Positions 16,809 to 24,880 of a stretch of DNA of 64,000 nt are shown piece after piece. The stretch's first letter is position 1; each line of letters opens with the position of its first letter. The notes under the pieces are model-generated. The model was not told the origin of the DNA, ran no database searches, and saw nothing but the letters and a program-made list of their open reading frames with translations. Made by a program: the position numbers and the translations under genes. Origin of the DNA: Nostoc sp. NIES-4103 (GTDB taxonomy: Bacteria; Cyanobacteriota; Cyanobacteriia; Cyanobacteriales; Nostocaceae); contig NZ_AP018288.1 of assembly GCF_002368335.1 (NCBI RefSeq), forward strand, positions 5,293,312-5,357,311. The letters are read 5' to 3'.

Positions 16809-17093
16809 CTACGGTGTACACACAAGTGATTAAATCACTAATTATCTCGTTTTGTAGTGGCGTGGCAAGCTTAAAATAGTGCATTAACGAACCGCAGAGG
16901 CGCAGAGAACACAGAGATATTAGAGGAAATCTATTGCATTATTTTAGCCTTGTCACGCCAGTAGGGTGTGTTACGCCGCAGGCTAACGCACCGCAAATCT
17001 CTGGCGGTGCGTTATGGACGATAGTCCTAACGCACCCTACCAAACTCAAATCTTTTGTATTAATGGTTTTTTTGACTTGTGTGTACACGGTAG
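16809..17093. mobile_element. 285-bp element with CTACGGTGTACACAC-type ends
   Basis: Ends CTACGGTGTACACACAAGT and its near-perfect inverse ACTTGTGTGTACACGGTAG (one mismatch). The same ends define the element at 24533-24772. Flanks CGTTCAC and CGTCAAC may be a decayed 7-bp target duplication. It sits inside what was a single hairpin-rich repeat resembling the one at 21194-21327. Confidence 0.7.
16961..17040. mobile_element. 80-bp GTAGGGTGTGTTA palindromic repeat
   Basis: GTAGGGTGTGTTA at 16961-16973 pairs with TAACGCACCCTAC at 17028-17040 (one mismatch). The inner sequence also folds (TAACGCACCGC and GCGGTGCGTTA). A related copy lies at 42691-42767. Confidence 0.75.
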
Positions 17094-17169
17094 CGTCAAC
17101 GGGGAGGGGAAACAAAGCGTAGCTTTGGTGGGGTTCTTAGGGTTTAATAAGTAATCAAGCGGTTATGTT

Positions 17170-17355
17170 ATGAAATATTTCTTACTCCAAAACAAAAGCA
17201 GTTTTAACAAAAAACGCGACGGAAGTAAGATCAAGGGTGACGGAAGTAAGATCAAAGGTAACGGAAGTAAGATCAAGGGTGACGGAAATAATATCAAGGG
17301 CGACGGAAATAATATCAAGGGTGGCGGAAATAATATCAAGGGCGATGTTAAGTAA
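17170..17355 (+). CDS. possible small protein of six heptapeptide repeats
   Basis: 61 codons from an ATG at 17170. After 16 residues (MKYFLLQNKSSFNKKR) it consists of six 7-residue units of the form xGSKIKG or xGNNIKG, encoded by a perfect-length 21-bp tandem repeat (17218-17343), then DVK and stop. Repeat length divisible by three keeps the frame open, and differences between units include synonymous ones. There is no convincing ribosome site and no known family; it may be a non-coding minisatellite. It lies in the repeat-rich gap between the TPS transporter and its presumed client. Confidence 0.3.
   Translation: MKYFLLQNKSSFNKKRDGSKIKGDGSKIKGNGSKIKGDGNNIKGDGNNIKGGGNNIKGDVK
17218..17343. 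repeat. 21-bp minisatellite, six units
   Basis: Units start at 17218, 17239, 17260, 17281, 17302 and 17323. Units 1-3 carry GGAAGTAAGATCAA and units 4-6 GGAAATAATATCAA, so the array looks like two blocks amplified separately. Confidence 0.95.
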
Positions 17356-17447
17356 CTCAAATTTTGCACCTGCCCAATTTACCGTCAAAAAATAAATTTC
17401 TTAGCTTAAAGCTCAAGTAAGCTCAAGCTTACTAAACAGAAATTTCA

Positions 17448-17496
17448 GTCCGTTTTAACGGACTTTAGCTATAAGCCTTGAACTTAAGTTCAAGGC
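17448..17496. repeat. double hairpin repeat
   Basis: AGTCCGTT and AACGGACT form a tight hairpin around 17449-17464. A perfect 22-nt palindrome (GCCTTGAACTT plus its inverse) follows at 17475-17496. Paired stem-loops of this 'GTCCGTTTTAACGGAC' type are dispersed in cyanobacterial genomes. Non-coding. Confidence 0.6.
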
Positions 17497-17524
17497 GTAC
17501 TCAGGGTCAGGTGCAAGATCTGAA

Positions 17525-17818
17525 TTAAACTAAAATCTGACGAATTAGAATACTCATCACTTCATCACCGTTTCCGGTTGGTACTAGTTGACTCCAGTCT
17601 CCAACATTTGCATAGCCAATAATGTGCAAATAGTGGATTGTCCCAGTCACAGCTTTGGAAGAACCTATTAATAAATGCTTAATCGGTTCTCTAGTAGGCA
17701 ATAGTTTTGCAAAAGATTGCTCAGGAGTGGCTGTATCTGAGTTTTCCCTTGGCACATCACCTTCAAAATCTCCTTTGGGGGAGTTTTGATCATCTCCAAA
17801 CCTTTGTTCTTGTGTCAT
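17525..17818 (-). CDS. small conserved-looking hypothetical protein
   Basis: About 97 residues from the ATG at 17818, with AGGAG about 11 nt upstream; the longer frame to 17848 would need a TTG. The N-terminal third is acidic and probably disordered (RFGDDQNSPKGDFEGDVPRE). The rest looks folded: KHLLIGSSKAVTGTIHYLHI, then GYANVGDWSQLVPTGN and EVMSILIRQILV. No family recognised. It opposes the TPS genes and sits between transporter and client. Its upstream region carries a 15-nt-arm hairpin made from two HIP1 octamers (17848-17894). Confidence 0.6.
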   Translation of the reverse strand: MTQEQRFGDDQNSPKGDFEGDVPRENSDTATPEQSFAKLLPTREPIKHLLIGSSKAVTGTIHYLHIIGYANVGDWSQLVPTGNGDEVMSILIRQILV

Positions 17819-17847
17819 GATAATGTTGGCTCCTATTTCGGGGTTCA

Positions 17848-17894
17848 AAGAAGGGCGATCGCTCCCGTGCTAAGGTAGCGCGATCGCCTTTCTT
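17848..17894. promoter_or_regulatory. HIP1-based hairpin upstream of the 17525-17818 gene
   Basis: AAGAAGGGCGATCGC (17848-17862) pairs with GCGATCGCCTTTCTT (17880-17894), 14 of 15 positions. It ends 30 bp upstream of the ATG at 17818 and so lies in the promoter or leader. Function unknown: attenuator, protein site or plain repeat. Confidence 0.45.
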
Positions 17895-18014
17895 GTACAT
17901 TTGACTGTACATTTATAATATAAAGTATAATTTTATACTTTGCAATCCCTGATTGCAAAAATTTTTTGTTCTTTAGTCAAAGTCAAATATTTTATATAAG
18001 AAAAAACAACAGTT

Positions 18015-18180
18015 AGAGGATGTCTGAAAAGTCCTTAACTATGTATCAAATGAGTTTAGATCCCCCTAAATCCCCCTTTTTAAGGGGGACTTTAATTCTT
18101 GTTCCCCCCTTTTTAAGGGGGGTTAGGGGGGATCTGAATGTACTTAAGATAACAGCCGAATACTTCTCAGACATCCTCTT
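18015..18180. mobile_element. 166-bp inverted-repeat element, AGAGGATGTCTGA termini
   Basis: Left end AGAGGATGTCTGAAAAGT and right end ACTTCTCAGACATCCTCT match as inverted repeats in 17 of 18 positions. The interior holds two back-to-back CCCCCTTTTTAAGGGGG hairpins. A 62-codon open frame across it is repeat translation. Confidence 0.8.
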
Positions 18181-18357
18181 AGAGATTAACCTCTCTCAAA
18201 AGAAATAGAAGTGGGATGAGACTAAAGAATGATGGTGGAGAAATAGATATTACTTACTGTACATATTATGTTTTCAATCTTTTGATTAGAGATATAGTCA
18301 ATAAGAATTATTGGCTATGAATATTTGGCTGAGTGCATGTTTTGGGTAAACAAATTA

Positions 18358-18501
18358 ACGTGAGTTTGACAAGTGCTGTTTTAACCTCTCCCCCGGCCCC
18401 TCTCCTACAAGGAGAGGGGAGTAAAACTATTATTTTTTTGTTCCTCCTCCCTCGCTTTTTAGGAGAGGGAGGCTGGGAGGGAGAGGTCATCGAACTCACG
18501 T
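18358..18501. mobile_element. 144-bp element, ACGTGAGTTTGA termini, 6-bp target duplication
   Basis: Ends ACGTGAGTTTGA and TCGAACTCACGT (one mismatch), flanked directly by AAATTA on both sides (18352-18357 and 18502-18507). The interior has the CCTCTCCCCCGGCCCCTCTCC and GGAGAGGGAGG type sequence also seen in the longer copy at 24456-24880. Non-coding, MITE-like. Confidence 0.85.
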
Positions 18502-18594
18502 AAATTAACTTTCGCGTATCAGCATCAATCAGCCTTATATGAAATAATTGCAATTTCATCGCCCTCCTAAGTAATAAACCAGAGGTTGAAGAGT

Positions 18595-21180
18595 ATGCAA
18601 GGACTGAGGCGATCGCTTTTTCTCATCACCTTCCCCCTAGTCACATTGGGGTGTCTTGCATCTCTAGACACCGCCAAAGGGCAGATAATTCCTGATAATA
18701 GTCTCGGTGCTGAAAAGTCAGTAGTCAACTCCAATGCCAACACTGACCAAATTGATGGCGGTGCGCGTCGGGGGGCGAACCTTTTTCACAGTTTTCAGGA
18801 ATTCAATGTTGGTAAAGAAGGAAAAGCCTATTTTTCCAATCCGGCTGGAATCGAAAACATTCTCAGTCGAGTTACAGGCGAAAATCCTAGCAATATTTTT
18901 GGCACTCTTGGTGTTCTCGGCAACGCCAACTTATTTTTTATTAATCCTAATGGGGTTTTCTTTGGGCCGGATGCCAAATTAGATATCAAAAATTCTTTCC
19001 TAGCCAGCACAGCCACTAGCTTGAATTTTGCAGATGGCACAAAATTCAGCGTCAATACTCCCGAAACCACACCTCTGCTGACCATGAGTATTCCTGTGGG
19101 TTTACAATTCCGTGAGCTTCGCGGAAAAATTCTCGTGCAAGGGTCGGGTCATCATCTCAGTTACGCAGATACAGGCTCAACTATTCGACCTGATAGTTTA
19201 GGTCTCCAAGTACCATCTGGCAAAACTCTGGCGTTAGTCGGTGGTGATATAGCCTTAGAGGGTGGTAATCTCACAGCTAAGTCAGGACGAATAGAATTAG
19301 GGAGTGTGGACTCACCGAGTTTCGTCACGCTTAACCAAAATGACTCTGGCTTTGCCTTGGGATATTCAGGTGTGCAAAATTTCGGAAATATAGAACTGTC
19401 TCAAAAAGCCTTAGCAGATGTCAGCGGTGAGGGTGGAGGCGAAATCCAAGTACAAGGTGGACGCCTGATGTTACATGATGGTTCAGCAATTTTGTCTGTA
19501 ACCCAAGGCTCAAAGTCAGGGGGGAACTTTACTGTTAACACCTCAAAATCAGTAGAACTGATTGGAGAATCACCAAATCGTCAGTATGCCAGTAGCTTAT
19601 CTACTGAAACTCAAGGTACTGGTTCAACCGGAGACATGAAGATTAACACAGGGAAATTAATCGCTACCAATGGTGCATATATACAAAATTCTTCTTTTGG
19701 TAGAGGAAACGGAGGAAATCTTGCTGTGCAAGCTTCCGAAAACGTGGATATTACAGGAAAAGGTTTGTATCAAAGCGGTTTGTATACTGAGGCTAATAGT
19801 ACGGGCAATGCTGGAAACCTAACGATTACAACAGGGAAGTTGCTCGTTCGGGATGGAGCCAAGGTAACTTCTAGTACTTCTGGTCAAGGTAATGGAGGTA
19901 ATTTAATTATTAAAACTGAAGACTTGAGTGTTGAAAATGATGTACGCATGTCATCAGATACCTTTGGTCAAGGTGATGCAGGAAATTTGACAATTTACAC
20001 CAAGCAATTAAATGTTCAAAATTCGCAAGTATCAGCTACTACCTTTGACAAAGGAAATGCAGGAAATTTAACTGTTCATGCTTCTGAGTCTGTAGACCTG
20101 AACGGCGAGATACCTGGCAATGAAAAAGGATTTCCTGGCGGCTTGTTTGCTCAAGTTGATCTCAAGGGTACAGGACATGGCGGTAATCTGACCATCAATA
20201 CTAGACACTTGAGTATTAGTGATGGTAGTAAAGTGCAGGTAGCTACTTTTGGGGCGGGAGACGCAGGAAATATACTAATTCGTGCTTCTGTTGTAGATGT
20301 TTTTGAGACATCCAGGGATAACCACTTCTCCACAGGCATATTTGCAGGTTTGGAAGTAGATCCTCGAACGGTGACACCACCCAAGGGTAATGGAGGTAAT
20401 TTAACTATTGAAACTGAACGCTTGAGCATTGATGGTGCATCTATAACTAGTCGCAACTTGGGTGTAGGAATAGGGGGTAACATCAAACTACAAGTGCCAC
20501 AGTTGATTCTGCTACGCCGAGGCAGTCAAATTTCCACTACCGCAGGTACTGACCGTGGCCCTGGTAAAGGTGGCAATATGAATATTAACACTGACTTCCT
20601 AGTTGCTCTCCCTAATGAAGATAGCAACATCACTGCTGATTCTTTTGGAGGTAGGGGTGGAGCCATCAACATCACCGCAAAAAGGGTTTTTGGGCTAGAA
20701 GTTCGCAAGCATCGTACTTCTAAAAGTGATATTACAGCTATCTCTCAACTTTCTCCCACACTCAATGGTGAAATCACTCTGGAGGTTCCCACTGTTGACC
20801 CTGCTAAAAATATTGTAGAATTCCCTGTCAGTGTTATTGATCCAGCTGCTTTAATCTCTCAAAATCCTTGTACGCGGGGTGTAGGCAGTAAATTTATCAT
20901 CACTGGACGCGGTGGCTTACCACCTAGCCCCAATGAAGCTACTAGCGGTGATGGTGTGCGAGTCGATTTAGTGGAACCTGTACCTGGGGGAAGTGGGGGA
21001 GCAGGGGTACAGAGGAGCAGGGGTGCAGGGGAGAAAATTGAGTCTACAGTTACTAAACCAATTGTGCCTGCCCAAGGATGGATTTTTAACAAGAATGGTG
21101 AGGTGATACTCACAGCCTATGACCCTACAGGCACGGGTTCGCAACGTCCTGTTAATTCAGATGTTTGTCCAATGCCTTGA
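18595..21180 (+). CDS. filamentous-haemagglutinin-type TPS exoprotein
   Basis: About 861 residues. The ATG at 18595 has AGAGG 9 nt upstream, while the TTG at 18586 directly abuts that site, so ATG is preferred. Signal peptide (about 8-30), then the TPS secretion domain: ANLFHSFQEFNVGKEGKAYF, FLINPNGVFFGPDAKLDI and FLASTATSLNFADG within residues ~50-150. The body is a long beta-helix of imperfect repeats with recurring GNAGNLTI/GNGGNL phrases (about 300-640). The C-terminus (QGWIFNKNGEVILTAYDP) is the usual cyanobacterial ending. Likely client of the transporter at 14925-16718. Oddity: residues about 800-815 (GGSGGAGVQRSRGAGEK) are encoded by GGGGGAGCAGGGG-type repeat DNA captured in frame. 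Confidence 0.88.
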   Translation: MQGLRRSLFLITFPLVTLGCLASLDTAKGQIIPDNSLGAEKSVVNSNANTDQIDGGARRGANLFHSFQEFNVGKEGKAYFSNPAGIENILSRVTGENPSNIFGTLGVLGNANLFFINPNGVFFGPDAKLDIKNSFLASTATSLNFADGTKFSVNTPETTPLLTMSIPVGLQFRELRGKILVQGSGHHLSYADTGSTIRPDSLGLQVPSGKTLALVGGDIALEGGNLTAKSGRIELGSVDSPSFVTLNQNDSGFALGYSGVQNFGNIELSQKALADVSGEGGGEIQVQGGRLMLHDGSAILSVTQGSKSGGNFTVNTSKSVELIGESPNRQYASSLSTETQGTGSTGDMKINTGKLIATNGAYIQNSSFGRGNGGNLAVQASENVDITGKGLYQSGLYTEANSTGNAGNLTITTGKLLVRDGAKVTSSTSGQGNGGNLIIKTEDLSVENDVRMSSDTFGQGDAGNLTIYTKQLNVQNSQVSATTFDKGNAGNLTVHASESVDLNGEIPGNEKGFPGGLFAQVDLKGTGHGGNLTINTRHLSISDGSKVQVATFGAGDAGNILIRASVVDVFETSRDNHFSTGIFAGLEVDPRTVTPPKGNGGNLTIETERLSIDGASITSRNLGVGIGGNIKLQVPQLILLRRGSQISTTAGTDRGPGKGGNMNINTDFLVALPNEDSNITADSFGGRGGAINITAKRVFGLEVRKHRTSKSDITAISQLSPTLNGEITLEVPTVDPAKNIVEFPVSVIDPAALISQNPCTRGVGSKFIITGRGGLPPSPNEATSGDGVRVDLVEPVPGGSGGAGVQRSRGAGEKIESTVTKPIVPAQGWIFNKNGEVILTAYDPTGTGSQRPVNSDVCPMP
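20985..21040. repeat. STRR-like GGGAGCAGGGG tract inside the exoprotein gene
   Basis: Imperfect repeats of GGGAGCAGGGG/GGTGCAGGGG type, the same unit family as the intergenic tract at 62550-62590, here read in frame near the C-terminus. Confidence 0.7.
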
Positions 21181-21193
21181 ATTAATTCGTAAT

Positions 21194-21327
21194 ATCATGT
21201 CCGGCAAATTGCCCATAATCAAAACACCCCACCCCCAACCCCTCCCCGTGAACGGGGAGGGGAGACAAAGCATCGCTTTGGCGGGGTGGGGTAAGTGCGG
21301 ATATTAAGAGTAATTGAGCGGACATGA
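21194..21327. mobile_element. 134-bp element, TCATGTCCG termini
   Basis: ATCATGTCCGGCAAATT at the left and AATTGAGCGGACATGAC at the right are inverted repeats in about 15 of 17 positions. The interior contains a CCCCTCCCCGTGAACGGGGAGGGG hairpin split by four bases. TAATTCGTAAT stands on both sides, but that motif is itself repetitive here. Related halves lie at 3113 and 16753. It fills most of the 337-bp gap before the CHAT gene. Confidence 0.7.
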
Positions 21328-21517
21328 CATAATTCGTAATTCGTAATTGAGAAAATGAGATTTCTTTTGGATTTTTAGGTTTGCTTCTGTATTGGGGACA
21401 GAGAAGAGTGACGGAAATATCAGCTTTTTTAAGCCTCTCCCCGCAACGGGGAGAGGTTTGGAGAGGGGTCAAAACAATCAGTATTCTTCTAAAAAATATT
21501 GACAAGGAAGGCAGAAT

Positions 21518-24451
21518 ATGAAACTGAAACTGTCTCGCCTAGTTCAGAGATTGCAGAATCTAGTTAAAGGACTATGCGCCAATCGATCGCCTAAACTCAA
21601 CAAACAGCGATCGCTCATCCTAATAATACTGTTATTTGTCCTCTCTTTTAGCATTCCCCTGGTTGCTCACCAAGTCTTGGCATCAACTCCTGTCGCTCAA
21701 ACTCAGCAATCTCCCTTACAACTAGTAGAACAAGGTAAAAAACTCTACAGCACCGGACAGTTTGAGCAGGCGGCTTTGGTTTGGCAACAAACGGCTGAAG
21801 CTTTTGCTGCTCAAGGTGATCAGCTCAATCAAGCAATGGCTTTGAGTAATCTTTGCCTGACTCAGCAGCAACTAGGGAAGTGGGATGAAGCAAAACAAGC
21901 GATCGCAACTAGTCTTAAACTCATAGAGACACAAGAAAAAACACCAGCACAACGCCGCATCCAGGCGCAAACATTCGACATTCAAGGACAACTAGAACTA
22001 GCTATTGGGCAATCACAAGCAGCTCTCAAAACTTGGCAACAGTCTGCTGATATATACAAAAATATCAATGATCAACACGGAATTCTCCAAAGTCAGATTA
22101 ACCAAGCTCAAGCAATGGAAGAATTGGGGCTTTACCCTAGAGCTTGTGAAACATTACTAGATGCTTTAGAACTTGAGCATCAAGATTGTATAATTTCACA
22201 AAAACAACTCCAAACCATCAATGCCAAACCGCCAGTAGTCAGCAACATCGCCTCTTTACAAGTTTTGGGATTACGTTGTCTTGGTGATGTTCTGCGAGTA
22301 ATTGGCTATAGCGAACAATCACAATTAGTTTTGGCAGAAAGTTTAAAATTAGCACAACAATTGGATGATACTCAAAATCTGGCGGCTGGCTACCTCAGTT
22401 TAGGTAATACAGCGTTTGCTTTGGCTAATAAAAAAGCCCAAACAGAACCAAAACCACTGCAAATTACATTTACACCGTCTACAAATTGTCTGGTAGAAGC
22501 AAAGACTGTTGACGAATTTTACCAAAAAGCAGCAGCTTGCTATCGCCAAGCTGAATTATCTACCGATGCAAACACCAGCACCAAAGCACAACTGAATTTA
22601 CTCAGTCTCCTCATCCAAACTCAACAATGGTCTGATTTTCCTAGCTTACTCCCTAAAATCCAATCCCAGCTTGATAAATTGCCTATTAGTCATAAAACTA
22701 TTTACAATCAAATCAATTTGGCGCAAAATCTGATATGTCTGCAATCAGCAGTCAATCCAGAACCATCAAAACTGCGATCGCCTTTACTTCAACAATGTGG
22801 TGTAACCCCAGAAAAAGCAACTAAAACTAATAGCAATACTTTACAATCTACACTAATTCCTACTTGGAAAGATATTGCAAAAATCGTCACTACTGCTCAT
22901 AACCAAGCTCAAGTTTTGCAAGACAAGCAAGCACAAGCCTACGCTTTGGGTTATTTAGGCGGAGTTTACCAAGAAATTGGCGAAATACCAAATGCTCAAA
23001 AGTTTACTCAACAAGCCTTACAATTGACTTCATCTTTTGATGCACCATATATTGCTTATCGTTGGCAATGGCAATTAGGACGACTACAACAAATTCAAAA
23101 AAACCAACAAGCAGCCATCGGCGCTTACACAGCAGCTTTTGAAACTCTCAAGTCACTGCGTAAAGACTTGACTCGAAGTAATCCTGATGTGCAATATACT
23201 TTTCGAGACAGCGTAGCACCAGTTTATCGGGAATTCGTCGATTTACTTTTGCAAGCTAATAACTCTAACCAAACCAATCTGAAACAAGCTCGTGATGCAA
23301 TTGAAGCACTTCAATTAGCTGAACTGGATGATTACTTTCGAGACGCTTGCATTCAAGCCAAACCACAACAGGTTGATCAAGTAGTAGATAAAGCCACTCC
23401 AGCCGCCGCAGTTTTGTATGCAATTGTTTTGCCAGAACGTTTAGAATTAGTCCTGAAATTGCCAGGACAACAAAACTTAGAACACTACACAACAAAAATA
23501 TCCCAAGCACAACTTGAAAGTAATTTAACAGAACTAATCGACCGCCTCAATGATAAAACACGCTTTCCTAATGAAATACAGGAGTTATCGCAACAAATAT
23601 ACGAATGGTTGATTTTACCAGCACAAAAGAAGCTTGCTGAAAGTAAAGTCAAAACCTTAGTATTCGTACTAGATGGATTGTTAAGAAATATCCCTATGTC
23701 AGTTCTGTATGATCGTGCCAATCAGGAATATTTAGTACAAAAATATGCCTTAGTTATCACGCCTGGTTTGCAACTGATCAATCCTCAACCTTTAGCAAAT
23801 GTGCCATTAAATGCTATAGTTGCTGGCATAAGTAAGGATGTCACGATAGCTGAAGAAAACCAAAAATTCCAGAATCTTAATTTTGTACCTAATGAGTTGG
23901 CAAATATTCAGAAGGAAGTGCCAAATAATGATAAATTACTGGACGAAACATTTATCCAATATCAACTACAAAAGCATTTAGCAACTGCAAAATATACCAT
24001 TGTTCACTTAGCAACTCATGGAGAGTTTAACTCTGACCCAGAAAAGACTTTTATTGTGGCTTGGAATCACTTGATTAAAATCAAAGATTTAGATAACTTA
24101 TTACGCTCAAGTGTCACAAATCAACCAATTTCTATTGAGCTACTTGTTCTTAGTGCCTGTAAAACAGCCACAGGAGACAGTCGAGCCACTTTAGGACTAG
24201 CTGGCGTTGCTGTGCGAGCAGGAGCAAGGAGTACATTAGCAAGTTTGTGGTCAGTTAATGATGAATCTACATCTGAATTAATGGGTGAATTTTATCGTCA
24301 GTTAGTTCATGCTAATGGCAAAAAAAATATCAGTAAAGCCGAGGCTCTCCAGCAAGCTCAGTTAGCTTTATTAAATAATCGCGATCGCAATAAAGAATGG
24401 GAACGCCCTTATTACTGGGCGTCTTTTGTTTTAGTAGGAAATTGGCTTTAA
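21518..24451 (+). CDS. TPR-CHAT protein (caspase-fold peptidase family), exported or anchored
   Basis: 977 residues from an ATG with GGAAGG 7 nt upstream. Residues about 30-50 are a hydrophobic signal or anchor (LILIILLFVLSFSIPLVAHQV). Residues ~65-560 are TPR-like helical pairs (GKKLYSTGQFEQAALVW, AMALSNLCLTQQQLG, AQAYALGYLGGVYQEIGEIP). The C-terminal ~300 residues are a CHAT domain with the clan CD dyad: His in HLATHGEFN (near 830) and Cys in VLSACKTATGDS (near 878), then GLAGVAVRAGARSTLASLW. CHAT proteins include HetF and the peptidase partners of several defence systems, so cleavage of a partner is plausible; the substrate is unknown. Third gene of the rightward TPS set. Its stop codon overlaps the target duplication of an inserted element. 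Confidence 0.9.
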   Translation: MKLKLSRLVQRLQNLVKGLCANRSPKLNKQRSLILIILLFVLSFSIPLVAHQVLASTPVAQTQQSPLQLVEQGKKLYSTGQFEQAALVWQQTAEAFAAQGDQLNQAMALSNLCLTQQQLGKWDEAKQAIATSLKLIETQEKTPAQRRIQAQTFDIQGQLELAIGQSQAALKTWQQSADIYKNINDQHGILQSQINQAQAMEELGLYPRACETLLDALELEHQDCIISQKQLQTINAKPPVVSNIASLQVLGLRCLGDVLRVIGYSEQSQLVLAESLKLAQQLDDTQNLAAGYLSLGNTAFALANKKAQTEPKPLQITFTPSTNCLVEAKTVDEFYQKAAACYRQAELSTDANTSTKAQLNLLSLLIQTQQWSDFPSLLPKIQSQLDKLPISHKTIYNQINLAQNLICLQSAVNPEPSKLRSPLLQQCGVTPEKATKTNSNTLQSTLIPTWKDIAKIVTTAHNQAQVLQDKQAQAYALGYLGGVYQEIGEIPNAQKFTQQALQLTSSFDAPYIAYRWQWQLGRLQQIQKNQQAAIGAYTAAFETLKSLRKDLTRSNPDVQYTFRDSVAPVYREFVDLLLQANNSNQTNLKQARDAIEALQLAELDDYFRDACIQAKPQQVDQVVDKATPAAAVLYAIVLPERLELVLKLPGQQNLEHYTTKISQAQLESNLTELIDRLNDKTRFPNEIQELSQQIYEWLILPAQKKLAESKVKTLVFVLDGLLRNIPMSVLYDRANQEYLVQKYALVITPGLQLINPQPLANVPLNAIVAGISKDVTIAEENQKFQNLNFVPNELANIQKEVPNNDKLLDETFIQYQLQKHLATAKYTIVHLATHGEFNSDPEKTFIVAWNHLIKIKDLDNLLRSSVTNQPISIELLVLSACKTATGDSRATLGLAGVAVRAGARSTLASLWSVNDESTSELMGEFYRQLVHANGKKNISKAEALQQAQLALLNNRDRNKEWERPYYWASFVLVGNWL

Positions 24452-24455
24452 CTTT

Positions 24456-24880
24456 ACGTGAGTTCGATAAACCTCTTTCCCCCCAACCCCACTATCATGG
24501 GGGCCCCTAAGCCCCCTCCCTCGCCTTTTAGGCTACGGTGTACACACTTTGTCTGAAATAGCTTATTAACCTGAGTGTGGGCTTAGCTTTACCCCACCCT
24601 AACCCTCTCCTTATAAAGGGGAGGGAACTAAATTGTCTAGTCTCCCGGCTTGGCGATCACCTTTTTATAATCACTAAGGTACTTATAAAGGAGAGGGAAC
24701 TAAATTGTCTAGTCTCCCCCCTTGACAAGGGGGGATTAAGGGGGGTAAATCCGACTTGTGTTTACACGGTAGCGCCTTTTAGGAGAGGGAGGACAAACGA
24801 AAAAATCACAGTTTTACTCCCCTCTCCTCGTAGGAGAGGGGCCGGGGGAGAGGTCAAAACAGCGCTTGTCGAACTCACGT
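24456..24880. mobile_element. 425-bp composite element, ACGTGAGTTCGA termini, 7-bp target duplication
   Basis: Ends ACGTGAGTTCGA and TCGAACTCACGT-type (GTCGAACTCACGT at right), flanked by perfect TAACTTT duplications at 24449-24455 and 24881-24887. It is the same family as 18358-18501 but enlarged by a second element at 24533-24772. The left duplication contains the CHAT stop codon; the last base of the element plus the right duplication form the stop of the DUF928 gene. Confidence 0.85.
24533..24772. mobile_element. 240-bp nested element, CTACGGTGTACACAC termini, 11-bp target duplication
   Basis: Starts CTACGGTGTACACAC and ends GTTTACACGGTAG. It is flanked by identical CGCCTTTTAGG at 24522-24532 and 24773-24783. 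It lies wholly inside the element 24456-24880, so it arrived later. Inside it a GGAGGGAACTAAATTGTCTAG segment occurs twice (near 24620 and 24693). Confidence 0.85.

Larger units (their letters stand above)
16719..17169. other. stack of small repeats behind the TPS transporter
   Basis: No gene. A TCATGTCCGG-ended element appears to start at 16753 and to be interrupted by the 16809-17093 element, resuming at AACGGGGAGGGG near 17099. An 80-bp third element (16961-17040) lies inside the second. Confidence 0.6.

Noticed and set aside
17163..17388. Minus-strand frames over the 21-bp array (LDIISVTLDL-type repeats)
   Set aside because: Mirror frames of the same minisatellite; no start context. Only the plus-strand frame was kept, at low confidence.
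18020..18208. 62-codon frame
   Set aside because: Lies across the 166-bp hairpin element and has repeat-derived PPFLRG phrases.
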